From an uncultured Muribaculaceae bacterium (GTDB lineage Bacteria > Bacteroidota > Bacteroidia > Bacteroidales > Muribaculaceae), in contig CANRPJ010000017.1 in NCBI GenBank assembly GCA_947632485.1, positions 1 through 60,765 on the forward strand: a stretch of 60,765 bases of DNA. Direction: 5' to 3'. The notes under the pieces were generated by a model that was not told the origin of the DNA, searched no databases, and saw nothing but the letters and a program-made list of their open reading frames with translations. Shown in pieces: positions 18,503 through 27,564 of the stretch. Position numbers and translations under genes: made by a program. Each line of letters starts with the position of its first letter. Positions within the stretch are counted from its first letter, which is position 1.

Positions 18503-20527
18503 ATGAGGCAGATGAAAGGTGCGTTCAGGTGCTTGCTGCTGTGCCTTGCGGCATGGCTGCTCTATTCGTGCGCTTCGATCGGCAATCCCTCAGGTGGCAG
18601 GCGCGACGAGCGGCCGCCGCAGGTAGTGAGAAGCAATCCGGCGCCTTATGCCACCGGCGTGAAGTCGGAAAGAGTTGTGATTGAGTTTGATGAGATAGTA
18701 AATGTGAAAGATGCCTTCTCAAAGGTAGTGATTTCGCCTACCTCGGCTGAGACGCCACGGGTATCATCGCTCGGAAGGAAGGTGACAGTGCAGTTTAAGG
18801 ATACTCTGCAGCCCAATACTACCTATACTATAGATTTCGCCGACGCGATTGAAGATAACAACGAGGCTAATAAGCTCACTTCATACTCCTTCACCTTCTC
18901 GACCGGCGATGATATCGACTCTCTCCGGATTTCGGGTATGGTGCTCGGCGCTCAGGATCTGGAGCCGCAGCAAGGGATACTGGTGGGAGTGCACACAAAT
19001 ACGGAAGACACCGCTTTTTCGCGCACGCGGCTTGTGAGGGTGGCGAAGACAGATGACCGCGGACGCTTCACTATTCGCGGCTTGAAAGAGGGGCCATACC
19101 GCCTGTTTGCCCTCAAGGACCTTAATAATGATTACCGTTGGGATAACCCGGAGGAAGACATTGCTTTCCATTCTGAACTGATCTATCCTACATCGGAGCC
19201 GGACGTGGCGGTCGATTCGGTGTTCGACGATATTACGGGGGAGCTGGATTCGGTGGTGCACAGGGATTATACATCGTTTCTTCCCAACGATATTCTGCTG
19301 AGCTCCTTTAATATCCAGTATAAGCCGCAGTATCTGGTGAACTATGAGCGCATCGACTCCACGCGCATTCAGTTGATATTCAATGCACCCTCGGATTCGC
19401 TTCCGGAGGTGGCACTGGTGGGAACTACACCTGACCCGGAATGGTATCATCTGCAGCGGACTGCAAAAAACGATACTTTGACCTATTGGCTGAAAGATCC
19501 GAAAATTATCTCGACCGATACTCTAAGGCTCGCCACGAGGTATCTGCGCACTGATTCAGCTAAGATGCTTACGCCCGTCAACGATACGCTGCGCTTGATC
19601 ACGAAGCGTCCGAAGGCGACGAAAAATGATACAAAAAAGAGAAAGAAGAAGGAGGAGGAGCTTGCCGATACCTTGCCTGATCCGATCAAGCTGTTGGATA
19701 TCAAGTCTCTTACCAGTTCCACCCACGATATCTATCTGCCGGTGTTGATAGAGTTCGGAACTCCTCTTGACACTCTTAATACCGCTGCTTTCCATCTGGA
19801 GCAGAAGGTGGATACGCTCTGGACTCCCTTGAGATGGAGCGAGGGACCGAAACCGCGTGATTCGGTGGCTCTGATGGAGTATCGGATAGATTACCCCTGG
19901 GAGTATGGAGGCAATTACCGCCTTGTAGTCGATTCTCTGGCCGCTACGGGTATCTATGGCCTCTGGAATGGTTCTTTTACCCATGAGTTTAAGGTGAAGG
20001 CTGAGGAAGACTATTCAAATCTCTATCTGAGAATCGAGGGTCTTGATACGGTGCCTGCTTTTGTGGAGCTGCTCGACAGGAGCGATAAGGTAGTGAGGCG
20101 CGAGCCTGTTGAAGGGGAGATAGCGAGCTTCCTGAATGTGAATCCTGGTGATTATTATGCCCGGTTAGTGATCGACACTGACGGCAACGGCGAATTCACT
20201 ACGGGCAGCTACGATGATTTCCGCCAGCCGGAATATACTTTCTATTACCCTAAAAAAATTACCCTTAAGAAGAACTGGGATCTTGACCAGACCTGGAATA
20301 TCTATGAAACTCCGGTAGATCTCCAGAAGCCGAATGCTATCAAGAAGAATAAGCCGGCTCAGGATAAGCGCAAGAAGGGTCAGCAGGACGATGGTATGCT
20401 CGAAGAGGAAGACGACTATTTCGACGTGAATGAGAATCCGTTTGATCCTAAGTCGAAGCGTCGGCGCGACAGCACCGGATCGATGAGCAATTTCGGAGGC
20501 GGAGGAGCGCCGCAGCGTCGTCGCTAA
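18503..20527 (+). CDS. Lipoprotein with N-terminal Ig-like domain
   Basis: A 674-residue lipoprotein with the lipobox LLYSC (Cys near residue 23). Residues about 38-135 look like a bacterial Ig-like (BIG_5) domain: PAPYATGV... FDEIVNVKDAF and PNTTYTIDF are typical. A carboxypeptidase-regulatory-like segment follows (GRFTIRGLKEGPYRLFAL), then a long beta-rich part with a Lys/Glu-rich linker near residue 375 and a charged, disordered tail. Similar long proteins are widespread in Bacteroidetes; role unknown, probably envelope. Its stop overlaps the convergent LRR gene by 4 bases. Confidence 0.8.
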   Translation: MRQMKGAFRCLLLCLAAWLLYSCASIGNPSGGRRDERPPQVVRSNPAPYATGVKSERVVIEFDEIVNVKDAFSKVVISPTSAETPRVSSLGRKVTVQFKDTLQPNTTYTIDFADAIEDNNEANKLTSYSFTFSTGDDIDSLRISGMVLGAQDLEPQQGILVGVHTNTEDTAFSRTRLVRVAKTDDRGRFTIRGLKEGPYRLFALKDLNNDYRWDNPEEDIAFHSELIYPTSEPDVAVDSVFDDITGELDSVVHRDYTSFLPNDILLSSFNIQYKPQYLVNYERIDSTRIQLIFNAPSDSLPEVALVGTTPDPEWYHLQRTAKNDTLTYWLKDPKIISTDTLRLATRYLRTDSAKMLTPVNDTLRLITKRPKATKNDTKKRKKKEEELADTLPDPIKLLDIKSLTSSTHDIYLPVLIEFGTPLDTLNTAAFHLEQKVDTLWTPLRWSEGPKPRDSVALMEYRIDYPWEYGGNYRLVVDSLAATGIYGLWNGSFTHEFKVKAEEDYSNLYLRIEGLDTVPAFVELLDRSDKVVRREPVEGEIASFLNVNPGDYYARLVIDTDGNGEFTTGSYDDFRQPEYTFYYPKKITLKKNWDLDQTWNIYETPVDLQKPNAIKKNKPAQDKRKKGQQDDGMLEEEDDYFDVNENPFDPKSKRRRDSTGSMSNFGGGGAPQRRR

Positions 20528-21219
20528 TCTTCCGGCACAATACTCTCAAACATATTCCAGCCGTGGGTATTCCGGTAGAGTTCAGCTTTTCCGGAAGCGA
20601 CGCGGAGAGTACACTGTCGGTAAAGCTCTGTCTCGTCAGGCTCGAATATGAAGCTATTGCAATCGAACTCAGGAGGCTCAGGTGAAAGCTCTACTATCTC
20701 TTCTAAAGCACGGCAGCCGGAAAACATCAGCTCGCCTAAAAGCGACCGGTTGGCAGGCAGGACTACGCGGCGCAGACTTATGCATTCCGAGAAGGCGTAG
20801 CTTTCAAGCAGAGTGACCGACCGGGGTAATATAGCCTCACGCAGGCTCCTGCACTCTGAAAAAGCATTGTTGCCTATGGACTGAAGGCCTACGGGCAGCG
20901 AAATCTTCTCGAGCGAGAAGCAATATGCGAATGCGTGGGGTGCCAGTTTCTTCAAACTCTTTGGAAGCACGATCTCTTTCAGGGACGTGCACCCCGCGAA
21001 TGCTGAGCGTCCGATCTCAGTGAGCCTGGAGCCGGGTGCGAACTCAATCCGCTCCAGATTGGAGCAACCGGCATAGGCTAATTCTCCGATTGATGTTACA
21101 TCGGCGGGAATGGTGATCAGGCGCAATGTGGTGTCGCCCATGTGAGCCTGTGCGGGAATTACCTTCGCTTCAGCACATAGAGGATACAGCAAAGCTAAAA
21201 TCAAGATCTTCCACCACAT
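20524..21219 (-). CDS. Small BspA-like leucine-rich-repeat secreted protein
   Basis: A 231-residue exported protein: signal peptide MWWKILILALLYPLCAEA, then about six repeats of the BspA/LRR_5 type (IGELAYAGCSNLERIEF, IGRSAFAGCTSLKEIVL, IGNNAFSECRSLREAIL). Such repeats bind proteins or surfaces. ATG 21219 is chosen over 21264 because it begins the signal peptide and follows the glycosyltransferase stop by 11 bp. Last gene of the pldA-glycosyltransferase-LRR operon. No sorting domain is visible. Confidence 0.82.
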   Translation of the reverse strand: MWWKILILALLYPLCAEAKVIPAQAHMGDTTLRLITIPADVTSIGELAYAGCSNLERIEFAPGSRLTEIGRSAFAGCTSLKEIVLPKSLKKLAPHAFAYCFSLEKISLPVGLQSIGNNAFSECRSLREAILPRSVTLLESYAFSECISLRRVVLPANRSLLGELMFSGCRALEEIVELSPEPPEFDCNSFIFEPDETELYRQCTLRVASGKAELYRNTHGWNMFESIVPED

Positions 21220-21230
21220 GGCTTGAGGTT

Positions 21231-22364
21231 TCAGGAATAGTTGGTGCATCTGCGGCTGCGGCATCTCAGACCGAAAAGCAGATTTCCTACGGGCTGCCAG
21301 AGGCTGAAGAGGGGTACGAGAACGCCCGCACCGGGAGTAAGTAGTCGTTTGGAAGCGCTGGAATATACTACCATCTCAGCAATCCAGAAAATCAGCAGAA
21401 GGCCTCCGGCTGCCGCGAGATTGAGGAGAACCGGTGACACAGCGGCTGCCGCAGCGCAACATGCTATCCCTGCCCATCTGCAGACGCTTGCCGCTCCCGC
21501 TCGGTAGGCAGGGCCGGAGGGAAGAAATCTCGACGTGAACCGATGCTGCTCCCTGCTTTCCTGCCAATGGATAGATGCTTCCTCTCCCGAGGCCTCATTA
21601 AGAACCGAATCGGAAGATACAACTACTGCTGAAGAGCCATCGCAGGAAATGGAATTTACGAAAATGTCGTCATCGCCACATTTCAATAGAAGAGAGGCGG
21701 CGTAACCCTTATGGTCGAAGAAGAGTCTGCGCCGGAAAGCGAGGTTATCACCCTGACCGCGATAAGGCTTATCGTTAAGTGCGGCTGAAATCCAGCGTGC
21801 CGTAGTAGTGACCCACAGAAATTTCCGGTAGCCTCGCAGCCATAGGTTCATGTTGTGAAAATCAGGACGTACCGTGCCGAGAGTCAGCGCGGTTTCCTCA
21901 TGTGCGAATGGGGCAGCCATCTCCGAAAGCCATCTTTCCGAAGGAATCTCAACCGAAGTAGAAGTGGTAAGCACAACTTCGCCTTTAGCCGCTTTAATAC
22001 CTATTGTCAGAGCCAGCTTGCGGCGGCTTAGTCCGCGCGCCTCGGGATTGATGAATGAGAATCGCAACCTGTCGTTATAATTATGGAAGCGGTCGGCCAG
22101 CATTCTTGCTCCCTCTGCCGATGCCTGAGTCACAACGATTACCTCGAAGTCAGGATAATCCTGGTTCATAACCGTTTCAATCCAGCGCCCAATCTCTGAT
22201 TCGGCAGCGGGCGCATATACCACCACCGACAGCATCGGAGAGGCAGTAGGCTCTTCCGGCTGAGCCAGAGAGGCGGTACGGAGCAGTGGAGTCCAGCCGG
22301 CTATTGCGGCGATAGTGAAGGCTATGAAGGCTGCGGCGAGCAGAATGATTACGATAGTCTCCAT
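21231..22364 (-). CDS. Membrane-anchored GT2-like glycosyltransferase, DxD motif missing
   Basis: A 377-residue protein with one N-terminal helix, a GT-A domain (about 45-270) and two or three C-terminal helices (about 295-345). LSVVVYAPAA, DYPDFEVIVV and GIKAAKGEVVLTT follow the GT2 pattern, and a CGDDDIF acidic motif and QESREQHRF resemble the catalytic ED and Q/RxxRW sites. Where the nucleotide-binding DxD should be, the sequence reads STSVE. It may use another metal-binding arrangement or be inactive. The start overlaps the pldA stop (TGATG), so translation is probably coupled. Confidence 0.8.
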   Translation of the reverse strand: METIVIILLAAAFIAFTIAAIAGWTPLLRTASLAQPEEPTASPMLSVVVYAPAAESEIGRWIETVMNQDYPDFEVIVVTQASAEGARMLADRFHNYNDRLRFSFINPEARGLSRRKLALTIGIKAAKGEVVLTTSTSVEIPSERWLSEMAAPFAHEETALTLGTVRPDFHNMNLWLRGYRKFLWVTTTARWISAALNDKPYRGQGDNLAFRRRLFFDHKGYAASLLLKCGDDDIFVNSISCDGSSAVVVSSDSVLNEASGEEASIHWQESREQHRFTSRFLPSGPAYRAGAASVCRWAGIACCAAAAAVSPVLLNLAAAGGLLLIFWIAEMVVYSSASKRLLTPGAGVLVPLFSLWQPVGNLLFGLRCRSRRCTNYS

Positions 22365-23224
22365 CAGAAATCCGAGAAGAATTTGGGTTTAATCACTATG
22401 CCGGCTCGAAGGCGGGAGTGAAATTGCTTGTAATAAAGCAGGTTTTCGCCATAGCCATTATAATACTGGAAAAACAGATATTGATTCCAGCTCTTTTTTA
22501 CTCTCCACGAAAATTCTACCGTGGTATTGAAATTCAGGTTCCAGCCTTTGCGCTTTGTGAGCAGCACGCTCCACCAGAACTTTTTATCCGGAGTGGTGAT
22601 TGTGACTCCGGTCTGGTAAATACCTGCATACTTGAGCAAATCTGCGTTGTAACCGCTGTCGACGATCGGAATCCAGAATTTGCCGTACACGGTGAGCCAG
22701 TTGTCGATAGCTATCGAGGCTATGAAAGAGATTCTTTCCCAGCTTCTTGACCAGATGGAGTCGCGCCCATTGCTTTCGTGCTCCAAGAGGATAGTAGCTT
22801 TTCCTATGTATCGGTCTTTGTTGAAAAGTGGTTTCGAGATACCTATTCCGGGATTGAAGTTGATGTCGGCCATAGGCATCGATTTCTCGAACACGTTCCA
22901 GAATGTTTTCTGCGAATAGGTTATGAAGAGAAACGAATTGAATGGCAACTTCGATTTGGTGAGGCGCTGAGCTATAGAGATCTGAAACTTTACATCGCAG
23001 TTCTTGCCGTTGGGTCTCTCGCCAATAGGGCCTCCTGCAGTGAAATAGTTATCCTTGTAGAGGGAAAAGTAGGGTCCTTTGTCAAATTCACGTCGCAGGG
23101 AGTCGGTCAGATTGATCGACTGGCTGTCTTTTATGATCTGTGCCCTCAGACCACAGGGTGACACAAGCAGTGCTGACAGAAGCAGCAGTATTTGGGTAAT
23201 CGAAAGAGCCTTTTCAGTTTTCAC
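22364..23224 (-). CDS. pldA: Outer membrane phospholipase A
   Basis: A 286-residue OMPLA-family protein: signal peptide (TEKALSITQILLLLSALL... LRAQ), then a 12-stranded barrel. The catalytic signature HESNGR matches HxSNG of E. coli PldA (His and Ser of the triad), and QYYNGYGENLLYYKQ is a conserved strand. It hydrolyses phospholipids in the outer leaflet. I prefer GTG 23224 because the ATG at 23260 lies upstream of the -7 box and adds a Cys-rich stretch unlike a signal peptide; the ATG start (298 residues) remains possible. First gene of a three-gene operon. Confidence 0.87.
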   Translation of the reverse strand: MKTEKALSITQILLLLSALLVSPCGLRAQIIKDSQSINLTDSLRREFDKGPYFSLYKDNYFTAGGPIGERPNGKNCDVKFQISIAQRLTKSKLPFNSFLFITYSQKTFWNVFEKSMPMADINFNPGIGISKPLFNKDRYIGKATILLEHESNGRDSIWSRSWERISFIASIAIDNWLTVYGKFWIPIVDSGYNADLLKYAGIYQTGVTITTPDKKFWWSVLLTKRKGWNLNFNTTVEFSWRVKKSWNQYLFFQYYNGYGENLLYYKQFHSRLRAGIVIKPKFFSDF

Positions 23225-23228
23225 AGCG

Positions 23229-23236
23229 CAAAGGTA
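23229..23236 (-). promoter_or_regulatory. -7 box of pldA
   Basis: Minus strand TACCTTTG, exact consensus, ending only 4 bases before the proposed GTG start. No -33 box was found. Confidence 0.45.
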
Positions 23237-23299
23237 ACAAAAAAAGAGGGATAGTGCCATCTGTCTTACATATAGACCATCAATTGCGATATTTTTAGC

Positions 23300-23307
23300 T
23301 ACTTTTG
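23300..23307 (+). promoter_or_regulatory. -7 box of the GH3-family gene
   Basis: TACTTTTG, exact TAnnTTTG match, ending 6 bases before the ATG at 23314. No TTTG at -33. Confidence 0.4.
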
Positions 23308-23313
23308 TAGGCC

Positions 23314-24840
23314 ATGGTAAATTTCACCCCTCTTGCGCGGCTATGGTTCCGACAGGCTGCGCGTCTCACAGAGTATGCTCCCGGCTCCTTGAAGGCATTG
23401 CAGGAAGCGGAGTTGAGGCGTCTGCTTCGTGCTGCATCGCATACGGAGCACGGACGCCGGTATTCCTATGAAGAGATATGGAATGCAGCTGATATAGTGA
23501 GGGACTACGTATCTGGGGTACCTTTAGTAGAATATGAGGATATCCGCCAGGACGTGATGCGAATGGTGCATGGCGAGCGCGATGTGCTCTGGCCCGGGGT
23601 GTGCCGCAGCTTTGCACAGTCGTCAGGCACGAGCGGCGGCCGCTCCAAATATGTGCCTGTGACTGATGCGAGTTTGAAATGGAACCACTATCGCGGTGGC
23701 AGAGATGTCGTGGCCAATTATCTAAGACTTGTGCCTGATAGTCACCTTTTTGCGGGGAAAGCTATGATTCTCGGTGGCTCTTTTGCAAATACGCTCGATG
23801 AGAAACTTCCTGCTGATGTGCGTGTGGGCGACGTGAGCGCGTCGCTTATATCGCGCATGAATCCCCTTGCCGGTGCTTTTAGAATCCCGGATCTTGAAAC
23901 CGCCCTGATGGCAGACTGGACTCAGAAGCTCCCGGCTCTGGTTGAGGCTGCCCGAAAAGCTGATGTCACCAATATCTCCGGTGTGCCTTCGTGGTTTCTA
24001 ACGGTGATTCGCAAACTGCTAGAAGATGCGGGCACAGATGCGATCCACGATGTATGGCCGAATCTTGAGGTATTCTTCCACGGCGGTATAAGTTTTGCTC
24101 CTTACAGAGCTCAGTATGAGGCGATATGCCGCAAGAAACCAATGCGCTTCCTGGAAACCTATAATGCCTCGGAGGGATTTTTCGGAGTGCAGAATGATTT
24201 CGATGACCGTGCGATGCTTCTGCTCGTAAATGCCGGGGTATTCTATGAGTTCATTCCCTTCCCCGGCGGAGGCGATCCTTTGCCGGCATGGGAAGTTGAG
24301 TCAGGAAAAACTTATGAAATGGTGGTGAGTAGTGCTAACGGATTATGGCGCTACCGTCTCGGTGATACAGTAAAAATAGCAGGAACTGATCCTCTGAAGA
24401 TTACGATTGCTGGACGCACCAAGACCTTTATAAACGCCTTCGGTGAGGAACTGATGGAGCACAATGCGGAGAGCGCTATGGGCGAGGTCTGCAGGCGGCA
24501 TGGAGCGGAAGTGGCGAATTATACAGCGGCGCCAGTATATGCTGAGTCCGGAAGGCGCGGACGCCACGAATGGCTTATAGAATGGCGGAAAGCGCCTGCT
24601 GATACTGAGGCATTTGCTGCGGATCTTGACGCGCAGCTCCGACGTGAGAACTCTGATTATGATGCCAAGCGGACAGGTAATCTTTTTCTGGATCCTCTTA
24701 CGGTGGCAGAGGCTCCAAGCGGATTGTTTGACCTATGGCTCGCCCAGACTGGAGCCAGACGCCTCGGAGGGCAGCGGAAGGTGCCTCGCCTAAGCAACGA
24801 CCGCAGCGTAATCGATTCCCTAAAGAAGATAATCAGATAG
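23314..24840 (+). CDS. GH3 auxin-responsive-promoter family protein (acyl-adenylase fold)
   Basis: A 508-residue member of the plant GH3-like family, which adenylates carboxylic acids and joins them to amino acids; bacterial substrates are not known. ATP-binding motif I is SSGTSGGRSKYVPVT, motif II YNASEGFFGVQ, motif III YRLGDTVKI. The N-terminus NFTPLARLWF fits bacterial members, supporting ATG 23314. Monocistronic, divergent from pldA and ending 6 bp from the convergent MATE gene. Cytoplasmic; no signal. Confidence 0.88.
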   Translation: MVNFTPLARLWFRQAARLTEYAPGSLKALQEAELRRLLRAASHTEHGRRYSYEEIWNAADIVRDYVSGVPLVEYEDIRQDVMRMVHGERDVLWPGVCRSFAQSSGTSGGRSKYVPVTDASLKWNHYRGGRDVVANYLRLVPDSHLFAGKAMILGGSFANTLDEKLPADVRVGDVSASLISRMNPLAGAFRIPDLETALMADWTQKLPALVEAARKADVTNISGVPSWFLTVIRKLLEDAGTDAIHDVWPNLEVFFHGGISFAPYRAQYEAICRKKPMRFLETYNASEGFFGVQNDFDDRAMLLLVNAGVFYEFIPFPGGGDPLPAWEVESGKTYEMVVSSANGLWRYRLGDTVKIAGTDPLKITIAGRTKTFINAFGEELMEHNAESAMGEVCRRHGAEVANYTAAPVYAESGRRGRHEWLIEWRKAPADTEAFAADLDAQLRRENSDYDAKRTGNLFLDPLTVAEAPSGLFDLWLAQTGARRLGGQRKVPRLSNDRSVIDSLKKIIR

Positions 24841-24846
24841 ACCAAG

Positions 24847-26235
24847 TTAGGATTCTGCAGCAGGAACTTCCGGTTTCTTTGCTTTGATTTTCTTGACCTG
24901 AACGCACAGCATCAGGATAGCTACGATCGTAGCCAAAGTGTCGCAGATAGGGAAAGCGCTCCAAACTCCATCGAGCTGATAAATCGGTCCGAGAATTAGC
25001 AGACAGGGAATCATGAAGATAACCTGGCGCGTTAGCGAAAGGAAAATAGCTTTTCCCGCCATTCCGAGACTTTGGAAGAAGTTGGTTGTAACCACTTGAA
25101 ATCCGACCATCCAGAATGAGATAGTGGTGATATGCAGGCATTGCACTGCGCACGCTATCTGAGCCTCATCTTGCATGAACATTCCTGCTACAGCAGGTGC
25201 AGCCAGCATAGCCACGATGGTGCCTACTGTAGTAGTGCATGTTGCAGTTGTTGCGGCAAGTCTGAATGTGCGGAAAAGGCGGTTGAAGAGTCCGGCACCA
25301 TAGTTATAGCCAAGAATAGGCTGCATACCCTGGCAGACACCTATCACTATGAAAATGAAGATGGTTACAAAGCGGTTGAACACTACAACCGCCGCAATGG
25401 CATTGTCGCCTCCATATTTCATCAGCGAGGTGTTGAGGATTGCATTGATACCTGCGCCCGCGATGTTGATGAGAAACGGGGCCATACCGATATACAGCAC
25501 AGATTTGATTACCTGCCAGTTGAAGCGGAATGTGCCTCTCTTGAACCGCAAATCGCTCCGCTTGTCGAAGAAATGGCCGAGCACGAAGATCGCGGTAATG
25601 AACATCGAAATGTCGGTGGCTATTGCCGCGCCTCTGATACCCCAGCCGAAACCGAATAGGAAAAGGGGCGCTAAAATCAGGTTGAGTCCAGCTCCGATCA
25701 GGTTAGTAAACATTGCCCTGCGGGGATAGCCGGAGGCGCGCATCACGTTGTTGTAGCTGAACGTAAGATTCATCAGCACCATACCAGGAAGCACCCACAT
25801 CAAGAACTCGTGGGCATAGGGAAGGGAGTTGGGCGAAGCGCCGAATACGCTCAGAATCGGGTCGAGGAAGATTGCGAAAAGCGAGGTATAGCATATCCCG
25901 ACTATTATGGACAGCATCAAGGAGTTGCCGAGCACTATTTCCGCTCTCGGCAGATCTCTCTGACCCATGAGTATGGATACGCGCGTGGCTGCTCCCGCGC
26001 CTATCAGCATTCCCAAAGCCGTGCCTAAATTCATTACCGGGAACGTAACCGCGATACCGGCTACTACGTTAGGATCATCGATGGCATGTCCGATCACGAC
26101 CGAGTCGATGATATTGTAGACAGCCATCACCACCGTGCCGATTACCGCCGGCAGGCTGTATTTGAGCAGCATACGCCCTATCGGCGCAGCACCTAATTCT
26201 TTCAGCCGCGTGGCCTGTTCGTCAGCTGTTGCCAT
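24847..26235 (-). CDS. MATE family efflux transporter
   Basis: A 462-residue membrane protein with twelve predicted helices in two six-helix halves; SLPAVIGTVVMAVYNIIDSVVIG begins the first half. MATE pumps export cationic drugs or metabolites in exchange for Na+ or H+. The family resemblance is closest to the MepA/NorM-like branch seen in gut anaerobes. Monocistronic with a TATCTTTG box upstream. Substrate not predictable. Confidence 0.92.
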   Translation of the reverse strand: MATADEQATRLKELGAAPIGRMLLKYSLPAVIGTVVMAVYNIIDSVVIGHAIDDPNVVAGIAVTFPVMNLGTALGMLIGAGAATRVSILMGQRDLPRAEIVLGNSLMLSIIVGICYTSLFAIFLDPILSVFGASPNSLPYAHEFLMWVLPGMVLMNLTFSYNNVMRASGYPRRAMFTNLIGAGLNLILAPLFLFGFGWGIRGAAIATDISMFITAIFVLGHFFDKRSDLRFKRGTFRFNWQVIKSVLYIGMAPFLINIAGAGINAILNTSLMKYGGDNAIAAVVVFNRFVTIFIFIVIGVCQGMQPILGYNYGAGLFNRLFRTFRLAATTATCTTTVGTIVAMLAAPAVAGMFMQDEAQIACAVQCLHITTISFWMVGFQVVTTNFFQSLGMAGKAIFLSLTRQVIFMIPCLLILGPIYQLDGVWSAFPICDTLATIVAILMLCVQVKKIKAKKPEVPAAES

Positions 26236-26257
26236 TTCTTTGCTTCCCTTTATTCCG

Positions 26258-26265
26258 CAAAGATA
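26258..26265 (-). promoter_or_regulatory. -7 box of the MATE gene
   Basis: Minus strand TATCTTTG, exact consensus, 22 bases before the ATG at 26235. A CAAA (TTTG on the minus strand) lies upstream but at only 14 bp spacing. Confidence 0.45.
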
Positions 26266-26288
26266 GCAATTTCAATCGGCAAAAGCTA

Positions 26289-27497
26289 TCAGTGGGTAGC
26301 TTCCCACCACGCAGTTGTGGTTTTTGACTCGGCCCGGGAGTTGGTGCTGAGATCGGAAATAGTGAGTCCGGAGAAGGCCCGGATATCGTGTTTTCCGTTC
26401 GATTGGGAATAATACTGAGGCGTATTTACCTTGTAAGGCACGGCAGCCTCAAGTGCTTCCTTGAATGATGAATTAGTCTCTTCAGAGGTAAGGACTCTTA
26501 CATAGTCGCCCAGATCGAAGAAGATGCTTGCCGGTGAGTAGCCATCAAGCACCTGTACGTTGCCTGATTGTGAAGCGTCCCAGGTATAGGTGTCGTTGAT
26601 CTTTTTCATCTCTTTTGCAAGAGCCTCCACTTCCTGACAGTCGATCACGGAAAGAGTGCCGTAAGGATACTGGTAGGAGCTGTAGAAATTGTAGAAGCTT
26701 TCAGTAGCCTTTTTGTAATCTGGCTTACCGAAGAGGTATTGGAGCATATCGGAGTAGGGCATGCCATAGGCCATAATCTCGCACGTAGAGGCTATCAGAT
26801 AGCGTGCGGCGTGGCGTAGCTCGTAGGCCACTTCCACAGAAGCCATATAGCAGTCGTCGAAGAGTACGAATTCGAGATCCATGCCGGCTCTCTCCAGTCC
26901 CTCGGAGAGCGTGGAAAGGTCAGTCTGATAGCCTTCGCTACCGAAATAGCGCGTCAGGGGGCGTCCCTCATATTCCCAGTGGGGCTTGAATCCTGTGGCG
27001 GCGCGCTGCGTGCTGGCTGTAGGTTTAGGTAGCCACCCCATACCGTGGGCACCGACAGCAAGAGAGTAGCTGTCAGCCGGTGCTTCTTTCATGACCCTGC
27101 GGAAGAGGGCTTCAAGACCGGAGGCATCTGTGAAACCGCCTACGGTATATTCCTCAATCACGTCTCTCTGAGGCTGTCCGGCATCGTCGAGGTTGATTTC
27201 AAACAGGCGCGCCGTTTTTGAAGATTGCGCCTCAAACACGATTATCCGCTGGCCTGCGGCTTCATAATCCTTCAGCGCGGTCTCCATATCGTTGAGGTTA
27301 TTGAGGAAGAAGCTGTGGAGGTCGGAGGCCCAGGGCATGTAGACGAAAAGCGTATTCTTTTCCACAGGCGGCACCGGAGGCTCCGGCGTAGGGTCCGGTT
27401 CAGGCTCGTTGTTGCTGCAAGCACTCACGCCTATCATCAGAATGGTCATGAAGGCCGTGAGCACCCGGCGCAGACAATTATAAGGTATCTGTGACAT
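26289..27497 (-). CDS. Clostripain-type (C11) cysteine peptidase lipoprotein
   Basis: A 402-residue lipoprotein (lipobox VSAC, Cys27) with a Pro/Glu-rich linker (31-45) and a C11 peptidase domain. The catalytic dyad is visible: His151 in GAHGMGW and Cys216 in DDCYMAS. C11 enzymes cleave after Arg or Lys and may mature by self-cleavage. Gut Bacteroidetes carry many such surface or periplasmic proteases. Same strand as the downstream MATE gene but separated by 53 bp and a promoter box. Confidence 0.88.
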   Translation of the reverse strand: MSQIPYNCLRRVLTAFMTILMIGVSACSNNEPEPDPTPEPPVPPVEKNTLFVYMPWASDLHSFFLNNLNDMETALKDYEAAGQRIIVFEAQSSKTARLFEINLDDAGQPQRDVIEEYTVGGFTDASGLEALFRRVMKEAPADSYSLAVGAHGMGWLPKPTASTQRAATGFKPHWEYEGRPLTRYFGSEGYQTDLSTLSEGLERAGMDLEFVLFDDCYMASVEVAYELRHAARYLIASTCEIMAYGMPYSDMLQYLFGKPDYKKATESFYNFYSSYQYPYGTLSVIDCQEVEALAKEMKKINDTYTWDASQSGNVQVLDGYSPASIFFDLGDYVRVLTSEETNSSFKEALEAAVPYKVNTPQYYSQSNGKHDIRAFSGLTISDLSTNSRAESKTTTAWWEATH

Positions 27498-27564
27498 CTC
27501 TGTTAATTGGAGGTTAGGGGTTATATAATAACTCCTTTAGCGGGCTGATATTGTGTGGTGGCGA

